Positions 1 to 11,966 of a stretch of 64,000 nt of DNA are shown piece after piece (positions within the stretch are counted from its first letter, which is position 1; each line of letters begins with the position of its first letter). Origin of the DNA: Amorphophallus konjac. Lineage: Eukaryota > Streptophyta > Magnoliopsida > Alismatales > Araceae. The notes beneath the pieces are model-generated. The model did no database searches and was not told the origin of the DNA. It saw only the letters and a list, made by a program, of their open reading frames with translations. The position numbers were made by a program, and so were the translations under genes. The stretch is from contig CM040121.1 in assembly GCA_022559845.1 (NCBI GenBank), forward strand, positions 345,438,243-345,502,242. The letters are read 5' to 3'.

Positions 1-2083
1 ATGACCATTTTTCCAAAATAAACCTGAGCCCATACATGCTCACTGCCCCATAGCTATACATATAAGAGAGACCTTCATCCATAGCATACCCAGTCGAACT
101 ACGCACTGGCACTACTCCTCAGCTACAGCCTCCTCATCAACCTCCTTCTCTATGTCTCCTGAAAATGTGTGTCACAAAAGGGGCGAGTGTGACGCTCAGT
201 AGGCAGCCTAAACAAACCGGGGTTAACTTGCATTTATATAACCGAATTATATACATAATTCAGATGTTAATAATAGCATAATCCATTCATTATAGTCTGC
301 TAAAAATAACTCATAAGAGGAAGATACACATTCTTAAGCTGACATATAAGGTACCCATGCATGCGCTAAAACCACGGTGAATAAGCATTTACACATTATC
401 ACATTTCCATATTTTCACACTTTCACATATCACTTTTCCACATTTTCGCATTTTACATTTTCACATTTTCACATTTCACATTTCCACATTTCCATATTTT
501 GTTATTCATGAAAACAAACAGCTGCCACAATCATAGGAGGTCCACACACACACAACGAACGAAAGAGTACTGCGCAGACCCGAGAGCGAACTCCTACCTA
601 GATTCTTGGTGGCCTCATGACATTACGTAACACCACATCACAAAGGCCACCCCCTGGGACAGAAGACCGAATCAATAGGATTTTATTCCAAGGCCGTCCC
701 CCCACAGGGACCGAAGTCCAATCTCATAGAAGACTGTTGTTTCCATTCATATCATTTACATCATATTCGCATTCATACTCATTTTACAAATACTAGTATG
801 ATACTTTATCATAACATGCATGCTTCCAATAGTTTAAGTGGGCTAAACATACTTATATGCTGACTGGTGCAGAACAATGCATGATCAGGTTACTATATAA
901 AAGGAATAGGTTTATCCTTCTAGGCTACATATGCATAGAAAATGATTTATATCTAAAAGTATAGAATTTCTGTGGGCATGAAATTTTTGCTGTGGGTTAT
1001 TAACTTAGCCTTCTGCCATTTTCTAATTTTTGAGATTTTTATGAATTAATATGCCCCCGCTAAATTCTCCTTTTCTCAGTTTCTGGAAATTGGGTCTGTG
1101 CAGCATGTGCACCAACCCCACTAGAACATGCACAGACCTCACAGGAACATGCATAGACCTTACTGGAACATGCACAGACCCTGCTTGTGGCCAGGGCCAG
1201 ACATGCACTGACCTCACTGGAACATGCACCGACCTTACTGGAATATGCACAGACCTCACTTATGATTTGAACTGCACCTGCACCGACCTCACTAGAACAT
1301 GCACAGACCTCAATGAAACATGCACATACCTCACTTATGATTTGAAATAAACTTGCACCGACCTCACTAGAACATGCACAAACCTCACTGAAACATGCAT
1401 AGACCTCATTGAAACATGCAAAGACCTCACTTATGATTTGAACTAATCATGCACCGACCTCACTAGAACATGCACAAACCTCACTAAAACATGCACAGAC
1501 CTCACTTATGATTTGAACTAAACCTGCACCGTCCTCACTAGAATATGCACAGACCTCATTGAAACATCCACAGACCTCACTTATGATTTGAACTAAACCT
1601 GCACCGACCTCACTAGAACATGCACAGACCTCACTGAAATATGCACAAACCTCACTTATGATTTTAAGTAAACCTACACCGACCTCACTAGAACATGCAC
1701 AGACCTCACTGAAATATGCATAGACATCACTTATGATTTGAACTAAACCTGCACCGACCTCACTAGAACATGCACATACCTCACTAAAACATGCACAGAC
1801 ATCACTTATGATTTGAACTAAACCTGCACCGACCTTACTAGAACATGCACAGACCTCACTGGGACATGCACAGACCTTACTGGAACATGCGCCGACATCA
1901 CTGGAACATGCACCGACCCTGTCTATGCTTGAACAAAACATGCACTGACCCTCACTATGGACATTATGAACTATGCACAGGACTTGCCATGAACCATATG
2001 CAATTTACACATACCTTGCTATGGTCATCATGAAATATGCATAGACCCTGCTATGACCCATATGAAATATGTACAGACATTGC
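1..2083 (-). mobile_element. Gypsy LTR, left part (element G), split by element H
   Basis: This is most of one LTR of a Ty3/gypsy element in minus sense. It aligns by eye along its length with the two LTRs of element E (44536-47771 and 52473-55648). Shared blocks are the CCCCTGAAAA/CGCTCAGTAGG block near 150-205, the CACACAC stretch near 545, the ATGCCCCC stretch near 1050 and a tandem array after 1090. The window opens inside the LTR, so about 200 bases of its end are missing. The other half resumes at 11967. Whether G is a solo LTR or part of a longer element to the left cannot be seen. Confidence 0.85.
1090..1990 (-). repeat. Tandem array with 75-bp higher-order period inside LTR G
   Basis: The short unit is about 18-21 bp and on the plus strand reads like AACATGCACAGACCTCAC. 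The spacer TTATGATTTGAA recurs at 1260, 1335, 1431, 1506, 1581, 1656, 1731 and 1806. That is a 75-bp higher-order period with one 96-bp unit, which equals 75 plus one extra short unit. Nearly every unit contains CATGCA. LTRs of element E carry the same short unit without the regular 75-bp period, so the array has expanded in this copy. Confidence 0.9.
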
Positions 2084-2244
2084 TGTTGATGTGTGCAACA
2101 TGATTACTTTTATGGTTTTGATGATGTCTGCCTCTGTAGTCATTAATGAGCTATACCTGCACTTGATAATGTTGATATTCATACATTTCAGGTCATTATA
2201 CCTCCAGTGCAGACGATCAAGATCAAGAGACATGGTTCAGCAAG

Positions 2245-2840
2245 TCTATACATCCAACAAAGTCCATACACTTGGGTTCAGCAAGTCTATACATCAGCAA
2301 GTCCATACACTCGGCTTCAGCAAGTCTATACATCCAACAAAGTCTGTACACTCAGATTCATCAAGTCTATTCATCCGACAAAGTCTGTACATTAGATGAA
2401 GTCTATACGTTGCTGCAGATGAAGTCTATATGTTGGCTGCATGCATAACTCAAAGTCTGTACGTTGCACAACACGAAGTCTGTACGTTGCGGCAGATGAA
2501 GTCTGTACGTTGCTGCATATGAAGTCTATACGTTGGCTGCATGCACAGAACAAAGTCTGTACGTTGCACAAGACAAAGTCTGTACGTTGGCTGCTAGCAC
2601 AACTCCAAGTCTGTACGTTGGTTCATGGCTGCAACACAAGTCTATACATTGGCCGGCTACTTCACACGCAAAGTCTATACATTGCGTTCTGTTGTGTTCG
2701 TGCATCAAGTTACTAAGTATGTACGTTCATGAAGCAAGGCTGTACAGGCTCATGCATGATCAAGGTATAAAGTGTATACAGGGTTCATACATGCACACAA
2801 AGTCTACACGTCCAAGCCTTGATGCAAAGTCTATACAACA
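2245..2840 (+). repeat. AAGTCTGTACGTTG-type irregular array in LTR H
   Basis: Units such as AAGTCTATACATCC and AAGTCTGTACGTTGC recur every 15-40 bp. The copy in the other LTR lies at about 9557-10160. The sense strand of LTR B carries the same AAGTCTATACA word. No long frame across it has codon bias, so it is regulatory or structural DNA and not coding. Confidence 0.85.
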
Positions 2841-3014
2841 ACTACAAGCTTCATTCAAATAGCCAAGGTCACTGAACAAGATGAGAGTCCAAAGACAAAG
2901 ATTCAGTTGGTACCTTCTAGACCAACAAGGATGAAGTTACAGACATGAACGGGCGGCTAATGGACTCAAGCGACTGAGCTGGAGGGTTAACAAACCAAAC
3001 CCGGCTGAACTGGG

Positions 3015-3205
3015 GGTCTGCCCAGCTGGCGGTCAACCGCCAGCACAGGGGCGGTCGACCGCCCCAGCCAGGGAATGCCCATCTTCAGTTCTTTCAGCTG
3101 CAGGTCGACCGCCAGCCCGTAGCGATCGACCGAAAATCCCAGGGACCGCCCGTTTGTAGGTTTCACAGTAGCAGTCGACCGCCAGAAGCTGCAGGTTGAC
3201 CGCCA
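3015..3205 (+). repeat. Cluster of GGTCGACCGCC palindromes in LTR H
   Basis: At least six copies of GGTCGACCGCC or one-base variants occur in 190 bp, several as fuller palindromes such as GGGCGGTCGACCGCCC near 3050. The partner cluster at about 10340-10525 is better preserved; for example GGTCAACCGCC here is GGTCGACCGCC there, a CpG decay. CG-rich palindromes in LTRs are reported for Sireviruses. Confidence 0.85.
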
Positions 3206-3344
3206 GCCCCGAGCCAACCAATGTTGACTTTGTTTTCCACTTCGAAAAGGGCCATTCAACATGGATTTGTTTAATCCAAAAGTCATCTAATCACCCATGA
3301 TTTGTGGATCTGGTCTGGGGCTTGTCTATAGACCATTCAAAGTC

Positions 3345-3350
3345 TATAAA
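3345..3350 (+). promoter_or_regulatory. TATA box of LTR H
   Basis: TCTATAAAAC lies between the upstream repeat arrays and the putative transcribed part of the LTR. The same box is at 10661-10666 in the 3' LTR. Confidence 0.65.
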
Positions 3351-4134
3351 ACCAACACAAGAGGGTTAGAAACCCTAGTTGATCATTTGGAGCAAAGAGA
3401 GATCAAGAGAGGCTGGAGAGGAGATTGGAAGAAGAGGTATTGTAGCCGTGAACAGTACTTCGTGCAGAAGTTCTACATCCAATCCAAGGGATTCTAGCCT
3501 ACATCTGAAGCCTTCAATCTCCAAGGAAGAAGAGAAGCAAGCAAGCTCACAAAGGTGATCAAATCTTCATCCAAACCTCTTCGTCAACTCAAGGGAAGAT
3601 CAAAGCTACATCCAATAATCTCTCCATCAACTCAAGGTGATTCAAGCTCATATCTCAATCCATCAACCTCCAAGGAAGAGTAGAAGTAAGCAAGGCTAAT
3701 AAGGGAGATCAAAGGAGGCTGCAAGGGTGTGTTCAAGGGAGAGGAGTTCGAGTACTGTAGCTGCGAACAGTACTCCAGGAAGAAGTTCTTCATCAAATCC
3801 TCAAGAGATTCAAGCTCCAGCAAACCTCAGACAAGATCCTTTCTCATAAGCATATTCTATATCTTGTTGAGTGTTTTTCATAAGCTGTTCTTATTCCATT
3901 TCTTTCAAACACTTGAGAATCGTCCCTACCAGTGGTTAGTAGGAAGGCAATCGGAGGCTGTCCGATTTGTGGTGTTGACGTCCCTACCGGTGGTTAGTAG
4001 GAAGGCAATCGGGAGTTCTCCGATTTGCGGTGTATCCGTCCCTGTCGGCTTTGTGTGTAGGAAGACAGAAAGAGGGCTTTCTCTGTTCTGTGGTTGGGGC
4101 GTGTCCCCGGTCAAGCTGTGAGTCAGCAAGGAAG

Positions 4135-4155
4135 CCTCACCGGGTTTTGGTGAGG
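4135..4155 (+). promoter_or_regulatory. Conserved LTR hairpin (CCTCACC/GGTGAGG)
   Basis: A 7-bp perfect stem encloses a 7-nt loop, followed by GGGTGGACG. The same context occurs in LTR B (23959-23981 and 36555-36577), where the stem is CCTCACTT/AAGTGAGG, so both sides of the stem changed together. The second H copy is at 11457-11477. The region 25-35 bp upstream, AAGCTGTGAGTCAGC, is also shared with B. Confidence 0.7.
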
Positions 4156-4646
4156 GGTGGACGAAGGTTGCGGGGTTGCAACCGAACCACCTTAAAAATC
4201 CCTGTGTTGTGGGTTGTTTATCGTATGTGATTGATCTATATCTTCTAACCCCATTCGCAGGTTCGTGTGCTTCCATACTTGGTTAGATTGTTCACACACA
4301 TATGCACTTTGAGTAATCAACATAGCACATACACACACGCACGGTTGTTGCAAGCTATTGCATGCTCTAGTGTTATGCTTTATGATCCCTGCACTACAAG
4401 GCTTATTTCTTTCAAGTTCACAAATGTGCTTAAAAAAGTGTGGACGTTTCATAGCTTGTAATCCAAGTCTTTTCATTTGAGCCACTCTACTTAATTCCGT
4501 TGTGCATTGTGCGTAAGTGATTCATTCACTTTATAAGAGTGGTTTAAGTTTCGGTTAGCTAAGAGTTTTAAATAAGCCAAAGCTTTTTATAGGATCTATT
4601 CAACCCCCCCTTCTAGATCCGTTTACACCTCGCGGGACCCAACAAG

Positions 4647-4658
4647 TGGTATCAGAGC
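4647..4658 (+). promoter_or_regulatory. Primer-binding site of element H (initiator Met tRNA)
   Basis: TGGTATCAGAGC starts two bases after the 5' LTR end. It complements the 3' end of plant initiator methionine tRNA, the usual minus-strand primer of these elements. Confidence 0.95.
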
Positions 4659-4720
4659 GAGGCTCTGTCATTCCCAGATCCAACGATCTGCAGGGAAAGA
4701 TCCCGGTGTTTGTTATTTAG

Positions 4721-6595
4721 ATGGATTCACATGCTACACTTGCTTCGATGGCTTCTCCACCCATTTATGATGGTTCATATTTTTCTACATGGGTTGGAAG
4801 AATGTTCATCTATGTTAGCTCCATAGATCCACAATTGTGGACTCTTATATACAATGGTCCTCATGAGCTGCCATCAAATTCAATTGATTGGTTAGCCGAA
4901 CATGAGACCAAACATAATGATAATCGTCTTCCATATAACTTAATTACAGCTACAGTTGATCTAAGACTAATTCATCCTGTGTCCTCTTGCGGCACAGCCA
5001 AGCAAGTATTGGACAAGTTGGTGAAAATCCATGAAGGGAAGGAACAAGAACAAGAATGCTTTATGGCCGACCGTGTAGAACAGTCCAGCAATGCATCCTC
5101 ATCACAGGTAAACTCTGACTCCGAGGAATTCACTTTTGAAGAGCTTATGGAAGCCTATGATGAATTGATCACACAATACAAAAAGGTAAAAACAGAAAAT
5201 AAAAATTTGAAAAAGGATCTCAAGAAAATTAACCAAGATGAATGCTCGATTTGTAAAAAGTGTTCTGTTTTTAAAGAGCTTAACAACACTCTCTCAGTTG
5301 ATCTAGATACGCATAAACAAAGCATTGCATGTCTAAGGGAAGAAAATGAAAATCTTCATGATGAAATCACTAGGTTGGAAGAAATTGTAATAAAACTTCA
5401 AAACCAACCTAAGTCAATCTCTAATGATCAAACTATGGCCGATGGGCTAATCCATGATCAGAGGTTGATTGAAGAAAATAAAAATTCTGTTTCATGCTCT
5501 GCTAACTTTGTATGTGAAAAATGTTCATTCTTAAGAAACATAAATGTTGGTCTTCATGATGATCTTGAATGGCAACAAAAACTGATTGATTCTCTGAAAG
5601 AAGCGAATAGAGAGTTGTTGGAAAAGAAAATTGAACTTGAACAAGTTGAAGAAGAATTGCATGAAAAATTGGCTGCACATGAAAAAGGTAAATCTGTCAT
5701 TGAAGATCACTCTGAAACTTTGCATGCTTTAGAACAATAAAATCAAAATCTTAAAGCAGTAAACGCCATGCTCAATGAGCAATTGGCAGCATGCGAAGAG
5801 GGCCTTGTTGAATCTAAACAACACATTTTCTCACTTGAAAATGAAATTCAAGGTTTGAATGATTTCCTGTCAATGTTTGCCTAAATCCAAGATTCTGGTT
5901 CACCGGAAGCCACCACTTCCTGTGGTCACCAAAAAGGGCACACTGCTCGAAAGAAAAGTAAAATTCAGCATGCTCATCAAAACATGCACCATAACACGTC
6001 CAATGCTAAATATCATGCTTTCCACAAAATGAATGTCCATTGCTATTATTGTGGTAAACATGGTCACACTGTGCATGATTGTTTTATCTTGAGAAATGAT
6101 GAGCTTGGAGCAGGAGATCAAGTGAAAGGGCAAGGAAAGAAACATGTCAACACTGGCAGAGGGCTTGCTCAATAGAATTCTGTACAGAATCACATGGAGA
6201 ATCAGAAGTGTCAACATTCCTATCCAGACAGGTCGACACTCCCCATGGCCTTTAATAGAAATGCCTCTCTTTGCTGCTCTCATTGTGGTAAGACTGGTCA
6301 CACTGACCAGGAATCCTGGTATTTGAAAGAAAGACATCACTCTCATACCATGAAAGGTAAAAATTATGCTTGCCCATAAAAGCATAGTCCACATGCACAC
6401 GCACATGAACATAAAAAGAAAAATCAATCTTTTGTGTGTTGTTTCTATTGTGGGAAAAATGGGCATGAGATATATGATTGCCTCACAATGAGGGAGGATG
6501 ATGTGATTGCCTTGAAAAAGATGGGCCAAGATGGTAAACATATTGCTAACCCACGAGGACCCAAGCAAGCTTGGGCACCTAAAAATTCCAAATGA
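4721..6595 (+). pseudogene. gag: Gag of element H, Sirevirus-like, four internal stops
   Basis: Gag forms the virus-like particle and packages element RNA. One frame runs from ATG 4721 to TGA 6593-6595 (625 codons) with internal stops ending at 5740, 5884, about 6174 and 6379. The N-terminus (residues 1-100) has the copia gag pattern DGSYFSTWVGRM followed by an LW-rich stretch. Residues 145-380 are a long acidic coiled coil rich in E, K and L, with paired cysteines (CSICKKC, CEKCSF). Three CCHC zinc knuckles follow: CYYCGKHGHTVHDC, a degenerate CSHCGKTGHTDQES lacking the last Cys, and CFYCGKNGHEIYDC. The end GPKQAWAPKN resembles the gag tail of Sireviruses. No pol follows. Without the stops the protein would be full gag length, so loss of function is recent relative to loss of pol. 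Confidence 0.88.
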
Positions 6596-9385
6596 GAATT
6601 TTGGGTGCAGGATGCCTTAGAGCTGAACAAAGGATCATAAGGTAAATAAAAGCTCAAGACACAGGTATGTACATAAACCTTTAAGTTCAGTCATCTTACA
6701 TGTTTAATCTTGACATGTAGATAGTGCATCATACGTCTGTCCAATGTCATTAGATTCTGCAAACTGAATTACTCTTAGAAATGCAAAACCCCCAAGGTGT
6801 GAGATGAAATTTTGAGCTTGATAACTTGCTCACACCATACTTGATTTCAGCTGTTTAATTCATGAAAAACTTGTTATGCTGATGAAGTTGATGTGATGAT
6901 GAGTTGCTTAAGTCTTGCTATCAGCCACTTGAAATTCTTGGACTTTGGTTTTGATGATGCATGTCATGGCTGCATTTTCAACTCATTATTCATGTTAGCA
7001 TTATTCAAAAGGGGGAGTCTAGCAATTGACATCATCATGTTGCATTCAGTTCAAAATCAATTATGAATGATTTGTGTTTGCATCATATTGTGATCACACA
7101 TACCTTAATGCACATCATGTTTAGAAGATAAAAATGCACAATCATTTTGCAGCATCTTCATTGCATTGTGTATTCACATAAGTCTTAGGCTGCATAATTC
7201 ATTGCCAACCCATGCATGTACTCAGGGGGAGTCAACATCAATCTAGTTTGAATCATTTCACATCATCTCACTCTTGCACGGCCATGGTATATCAAATGTT
7301 GATGTATGGAAAGGCAGGTTATGCTTGTCTGGAAGCACTCAATATGCGTGAGGTTTCACCTCCGCCACGTACCATGCATCAATGTTGCATATAGGCTATA
7401 TAGTAAGGGGGAGTTGTCTCTTTGCAGCATTTATGCATATGTTTCATCTTCATTCTGTTGACATCATGACATAGAATGCATCTTCTCAGGGGGAGCTTGT
7501 TCATCATGAAAATCCAGTCAAAATTCTGCCGGTCGACCTCACTCCTTTGACAGGTCGACCCCACATTTCTTTCTGTCTAAAAATTACGCTTGTCTGAGCT
7601 TAGTGCATAACCTCAGGGGGAGTGTTCTTCATCTATTCTTGCCTCCCAGTTATGCAACACTCTCTTCTTAAACCAAGCCACTGCATGATATTGCTTAATC
7701 CTTGTGTGGTTCAATTTGGATTCAAGGTACCTTGAACTTCTTGGAGGATTCCCTATCTATTATTGAGGTTGTTTATCAGAGTAAATCTTTAAGAAGAATT
7801 TTCTCTTATAGAGTCTTGTGATTGCCTTGAACATGAATGATTTTGGTTTAACATTAATGATTTCTTGAGTCTTGAAGTTTGATGGTCTTGAACATGTTTG
7901 TGATCGGGTTTAATAGACTTAAACTAGTTTCTCATGTTTTGACTTGTTATGCCATCTTGAATCTGAAAAATTTTTGAGTACAAAGGCATCCTTGATCGAG
8001 AAACTTCAGCTAAGTATTGTTTTTAAACATTTGTTGAATCTGTTTATTTCAAAAAGTGGCTATACTTAAAGTAAGCTCAAGGCAGAGCAATGGCACTGTT
8101 GCTGAGAAATATATCTCCTCATCAAAGAAAATGAGGTTCGATATGTCATGAGGTGACTATGCTATCTCTGTTCTAAGTGAAGCAAAATCGTGAGCTACAC
8201 TGAGTAACTGGGGGTGCTTGCGTCTGGTAAACGTGCACACTCACGTCAAAAGGTGGTTGCTACACTTGACTGCTCGTAAAATGATGACAATCATCTTTCA
8301 AATGATTTCAAAAAGAAAAATCTGAATGTGTAGCACTCATGAATCAAATCTAAGTCATCTAAGTGTTTAGCCTCAATACTTATTGTGGTCATTCTCAAGG
8401 GAACCAATGAAACTGAATGAGTAAGATAAGGGAAGGTTAATATGGTTTTGACATGAATTTCTGGTTCACTACTATTAAACTTGCATGTAAATGTCTTCAT
8501 GTGATACTACTGAGTAGGCCAAAACTCATTAGCATTAAACCAATCTGAATGTAAGAGCTGGTACATTTGGGTTCTATAACTGAAAATTCTTAAAAATCCA
8601 TAACTCTGATTTATGAACTTGGTTTCAGATTAAAGAACCTCCATTCTCTCTTGAGAAGTCATATCTTGATGCTCCTTCTTATTTGTCTTCATCTGCCATA
8701 TCTACATAAATCATTCAGGCTGCCCCGATTACATCACCATACTACACAAGTGGTATAATCCAACAAGTGGTATCATCTTCATGCACCTTTTAAGTCGTCT
8801 CCAAAATCATTGGTGTCCTCTGTCAAATGATATCACATTACTTTCTCATTCATTGGCATTTGGCATAAGTCCTAGCATCATTGTCATCATGTTTTCATGC
8901 ATTAGGGTGGCATGCATGTCTTGACTTCATACAATTGTAGCTTGCATCAAAATTTGACCATTTCCATGCATTGCATAGAAAATCCAAACAAAATCTAAAT
9001 ATTTGGAAACCACTAAAAATCTGCAAAATTTGAAATCAAAAATTTGATCTTTGGCTACTCTATCCATCTCCACTATTTAAGGAATTGAATCATGCTGCAG
9101 TGGCTCCACCTCGCATACTTACATTGTCTTTGCCAAGCCTCGAGTCCCTCGTTCTCTTTTCTGGATCTTTTGATGTTGTCAAAGGGGGAGAAGATTATGT
9201 GAGTCATTCATCAAAAAGGATGTGGTATGAACCTTGTGCGTCATTGTCAAAAGGGGATATAGTAAGAACCATGTGAGTCATTGTCACAAGATGAATGTTG
9301 TTGACTCATAGTTGTCATGTGAATTACTAATGCATGTGAATCTCTAATGACTCATATTTCAGAATGACTCATAGTTGCCATCATC
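6596..9385 (+). other. Non-coding interior of element H with repeated PPT-like tracts
   Basis: I see no pol or env-like coding over 2.8 kb; frames are short and AT-rich. The region carries GGGGGAG tracts at about 7010, 7224, 7406, 7488, 7615 and 9183, each in purine-rich or CAGGGGGAG context, before the true tract at 9386. Multiplied polypurine tracts upstream of the 3' LTR are a described Sirevirus trait. A CGGTCGACC palindrome lies near 7530. Confidence 0.75.
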
Positions 9386-9399
9386 AAAAAGGGGGAGAA
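9386..9399 (+). promoter_or_regulatory. Polypurine tract of element H
   Basis: AAAAAGGGGGAGAA directly abuts the 3' LTR start TGTTG. It is the expected plus-strand priming site. Confidence 0.9.
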
Positions 9400-11966
9400 T
9401 GTTGATGTGTGCAACATGATTACTTTTATGGTTTTGATGATGTCTGCCTCTGTAGTCATTAATGAGCTATACCTGCACTTGATAATGTTAATATTCATAC
9501 ATTTCAGGTCATTATACCTCCAGTGCAGATGATCAAGATCAAGAGACATGGTTCAGCAAGTCTATACATCCAACAAAGTCCATACACTTGGGTTCAGCAA
9601 GTCTATACATCAGCAAGCCCATACACTTGGCTTCAGCAAGTCTATACATCCGACAAAGTCTGTACACTCAGATTCATCAAGTCTATTCATCCGACAAAGT
9701 CTGTACATTGGATGAAGTCTATACGTTGCTACAGATGAAGTCTGTACGTTGGCTGCATGCACAACTCAAAGTCTGTACGTTGCACAACACGAAGTATGTA
9801 CATTGCACAACACGAAGTCTGTACGTTGCTGCAGATGAAGTCTATACGTTGGCTGCATGCACAAAACAAAGTCTGTACGTTGCACAAGACAAAGTCTGTA
9901 CGTTGGCTGCTAGCATAACTCCAAGTCTGTACGTTGGTTGATGGCTGCAACACAAGTCTATACATTGGCCGGCTACTTCACACGCAAAGTCTATACATTG
10001 CGTTCTGTTGTGTTCGTGCATCAAGTTACCAAGTCTGTATGTTCATGAAGCATGGCTGTACAGGCTCATGCATGATCAAGGTATAAAGTCTATACAGGGT
10101 TCATACATGCACACAAAGTCTACACGTCCAAGCCTTGATGCAAAGTCTATACAACAACTACAAGCTTTATTCAAATAGCCAAGGTAACTGAACAAGATGA
10201 GAGTCCAAAGACAAAGACTCAGTTGGTACCTTCTAGACCAACATGGATGAAGTTACAGACATGAACGGGCTGCTAATGGACTCAAGCGACTGAGCTGGAG
10301 GGCTAACAAACCAAACCCGGCTGAACTGGGGGTCTGCCCAGCTGGCGGTCGACCGCCAGCACAGGGGCGGTCGACCGCCCCAGCCAGGGAATGCCCGTCT
10401 GCAGTTCTTTCAGCTGCAGGTCGACCGCCAGCCCGTAGCGGTCGACCGGAAATCCCAGGGACCGCCCGTTTGCAGGTTTCACAGTAGCGGTCGACCGCCA
10501 GAAGCTGCAAGTCGACCGCCAACCCCGAGCCAACCAATGTTGACTTTGTTTTCCACTTCGAAAAGGGCCATTCAACATGGATTTGTTTAATCCAAAAGTC
10601 ATCTAATCACCCATGATTTGTGGATCTGGTCTGGGGCTTGTCTATAGACCATTCAAAGTCTATAAAACCAACACAAGAGGGTTAGAAACCCTAGTTGATC
10701 ATTTGGAGCAAAGAGAGATCAAGAGAGGCTAGAGAGGAGATTGGAAGAAGAGGTACTGTAGCCGTGAATAGTACTTCGTGCAGAAGTTCTACATCCAATC
10801 CAAGGGATTCAAGCCTACATCTGAATCCTTCAATCTCTAAGGAAGAAGAGAAGCAAGCAAGCTCACAAAGGTGATCAAATCTTCATTCAAACCTCTTCGT
10901 CAACTCAAGGGAAGATCAAAGCTACATCCAACAATCTCTCCATCAACTCAAGGTGATTCAAGCTCATATCTCAATCCATCAACCTCCAAGGAAGAGTAGA
11001 AGCAAGCAAGGCTAATAAGGGAGATCAAAGGAGGCTGCAAGGGTGTGTTCAAGGGAGAGGAGTTCGAGTACTGTAGCTGTGAACAGTACTCCGGGAAGAA
11101 GTTCTTCATCAAATCCTCAAGAGATTCAAGCTCCAGCAAACCTCAGATAAGATCCTTTCTCATAAGCATATTCTATATCTTGTTGAGTGTTTTTCATAAG
11201 TTGTTCTTATTCCATTTCTTTCAAACACTTGAACTTTAGAATCGTCCCTACCGATGGTTAGTAGGAAGGCAATCGGAGACTGTCTGATTTGCGGTGTTGA
11301 CGTCCCTATCGGTGGTTAGTAGGAAGGCAATTGAGAGTTCTCCGATTTGCGGTGTAGCCGTCCCTGCCGGCTTTGTGTGTAGGAAGACAGAAAGAGGGCT
11401 TTCTCTGTTTTGTGGTTGGGGCGTGTCCCCGGTCAAGCTGTGAGTCAGCAAGGAAGCCTCACCGGGTTTTGGTGAGGGGTGGACGTAGGTTGCGGGGTTA
11501 CAACCGAACCACCTTAAAAATCCCTGTGTTGTGGGTTGTTTATCGTGTGTTATTGATCTATATCTTCTAACCCCATTCGCAGGTTCGTGTGCTTCCATAC
11601 TTGGTTAGATTGTTCACTCACATATGCACTTTGAGTAATCAACATAGCACATACACACACGCATGGTTGTTGCAAGCTATTGCATGCTCTAGTGTTATGC
11701 TTTATGATCCCTGCACTACAAGGCTTATTTCTTTCAAGTTCACAAATGTGCTTAAAGAAGTGTGGACGTTTCATAGCTTGTAATCCAAGTCTTTTCATTT
11801 GAGCCACTCTACTTAATTCCGCTGTGCACTGTGCCTAAGTGATTCATTCACTTTATAAGAGTGGTTTAAGTTTCTGTTAGCTAAAAGTTTTAAATAGGCC
11901 AAAGCTTTTTATAGGATCTATTCAACCCCCCCTTCTAGATCCGTTTACACCTCGCGGGACCCAACA
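9400..11966 (+). repeat. 3' LTR of element H
   Basis: It is 2567 bp and co-linear with 2084-4644, with scattered point changes and a few small indels, among them an added CTTTAG near 11233. It ends in CCCAACA and is followed by ATTAC, the presumed target duplication. Confidence 0.93.

Larger units (their letters stand above)
2084..4644 (+). repeat. 5' LTR of element H
   Basis: It runs from TGTTGATG to CCCAACA, is 2561 bp long and has a near-identical partner at 9400-11966. In order it holds an array of AAGTCTRTAC units, a cluster of GGTCGACCGCC palindromes, a TATA box, a conserved hairpin at 4135-4155, a CCGAACCACCTTAAAAA block near 4182 and a pyrimidine-rich end near 4605 that is usual for Sirevirus LTRs. 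Confidence 0.93.
2084..11966 (+). mobile_element. Non-autonomous copia-type LTR retrotransposon H (gag only)
   Basis: This is a complete element of 9883 bp with LTRs at 2084-4644 and 9400-11966, both starting TGTTGATG and ending CCCAACA. It has a PBS, a broken gag and a polypurine tract, but no protease, integrase, RT or RNase H in the 4755-bp interior. The flanking bases ATTGC (2079-2083) and ATTAC (11967-11971) look like a target-site duplication with one later change. The insertion splits LTR G. The long coiled-coil gag, repeated GGGGGAG tracts and palindrome-rich LTRs are known features of the Sirevirus lineage of Ty1/copia. The structure matches the class called TR-GAG, though it is larger than I recall for that class. 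It would depend on a relative such as B for pol functions. Confidence 0.9.

Noticed and set aside
1447..1941. A 164-codon open frame on the minus strand rich in CACSSEVGAGLVQIIS repeats
   Set aside because: The frame stays open because the repeat period of 75 bp is a multiple of three. It lies wholly in the LTR G array and has no start context or family.
4647..4658. Possible tRNA gene fragments (TGGTATCAGAGC here, at 36291 and at 63357)
   Set aside because: Each is a lone 12-base match at an LTR edge, that is, a primer-binding site; no cloverleaf follows.
6596..9385. Env-like gene after gag in element H
   Set aside because: No frame over about 80 codons and no membrane segment or start context; stops are dense in all frames.
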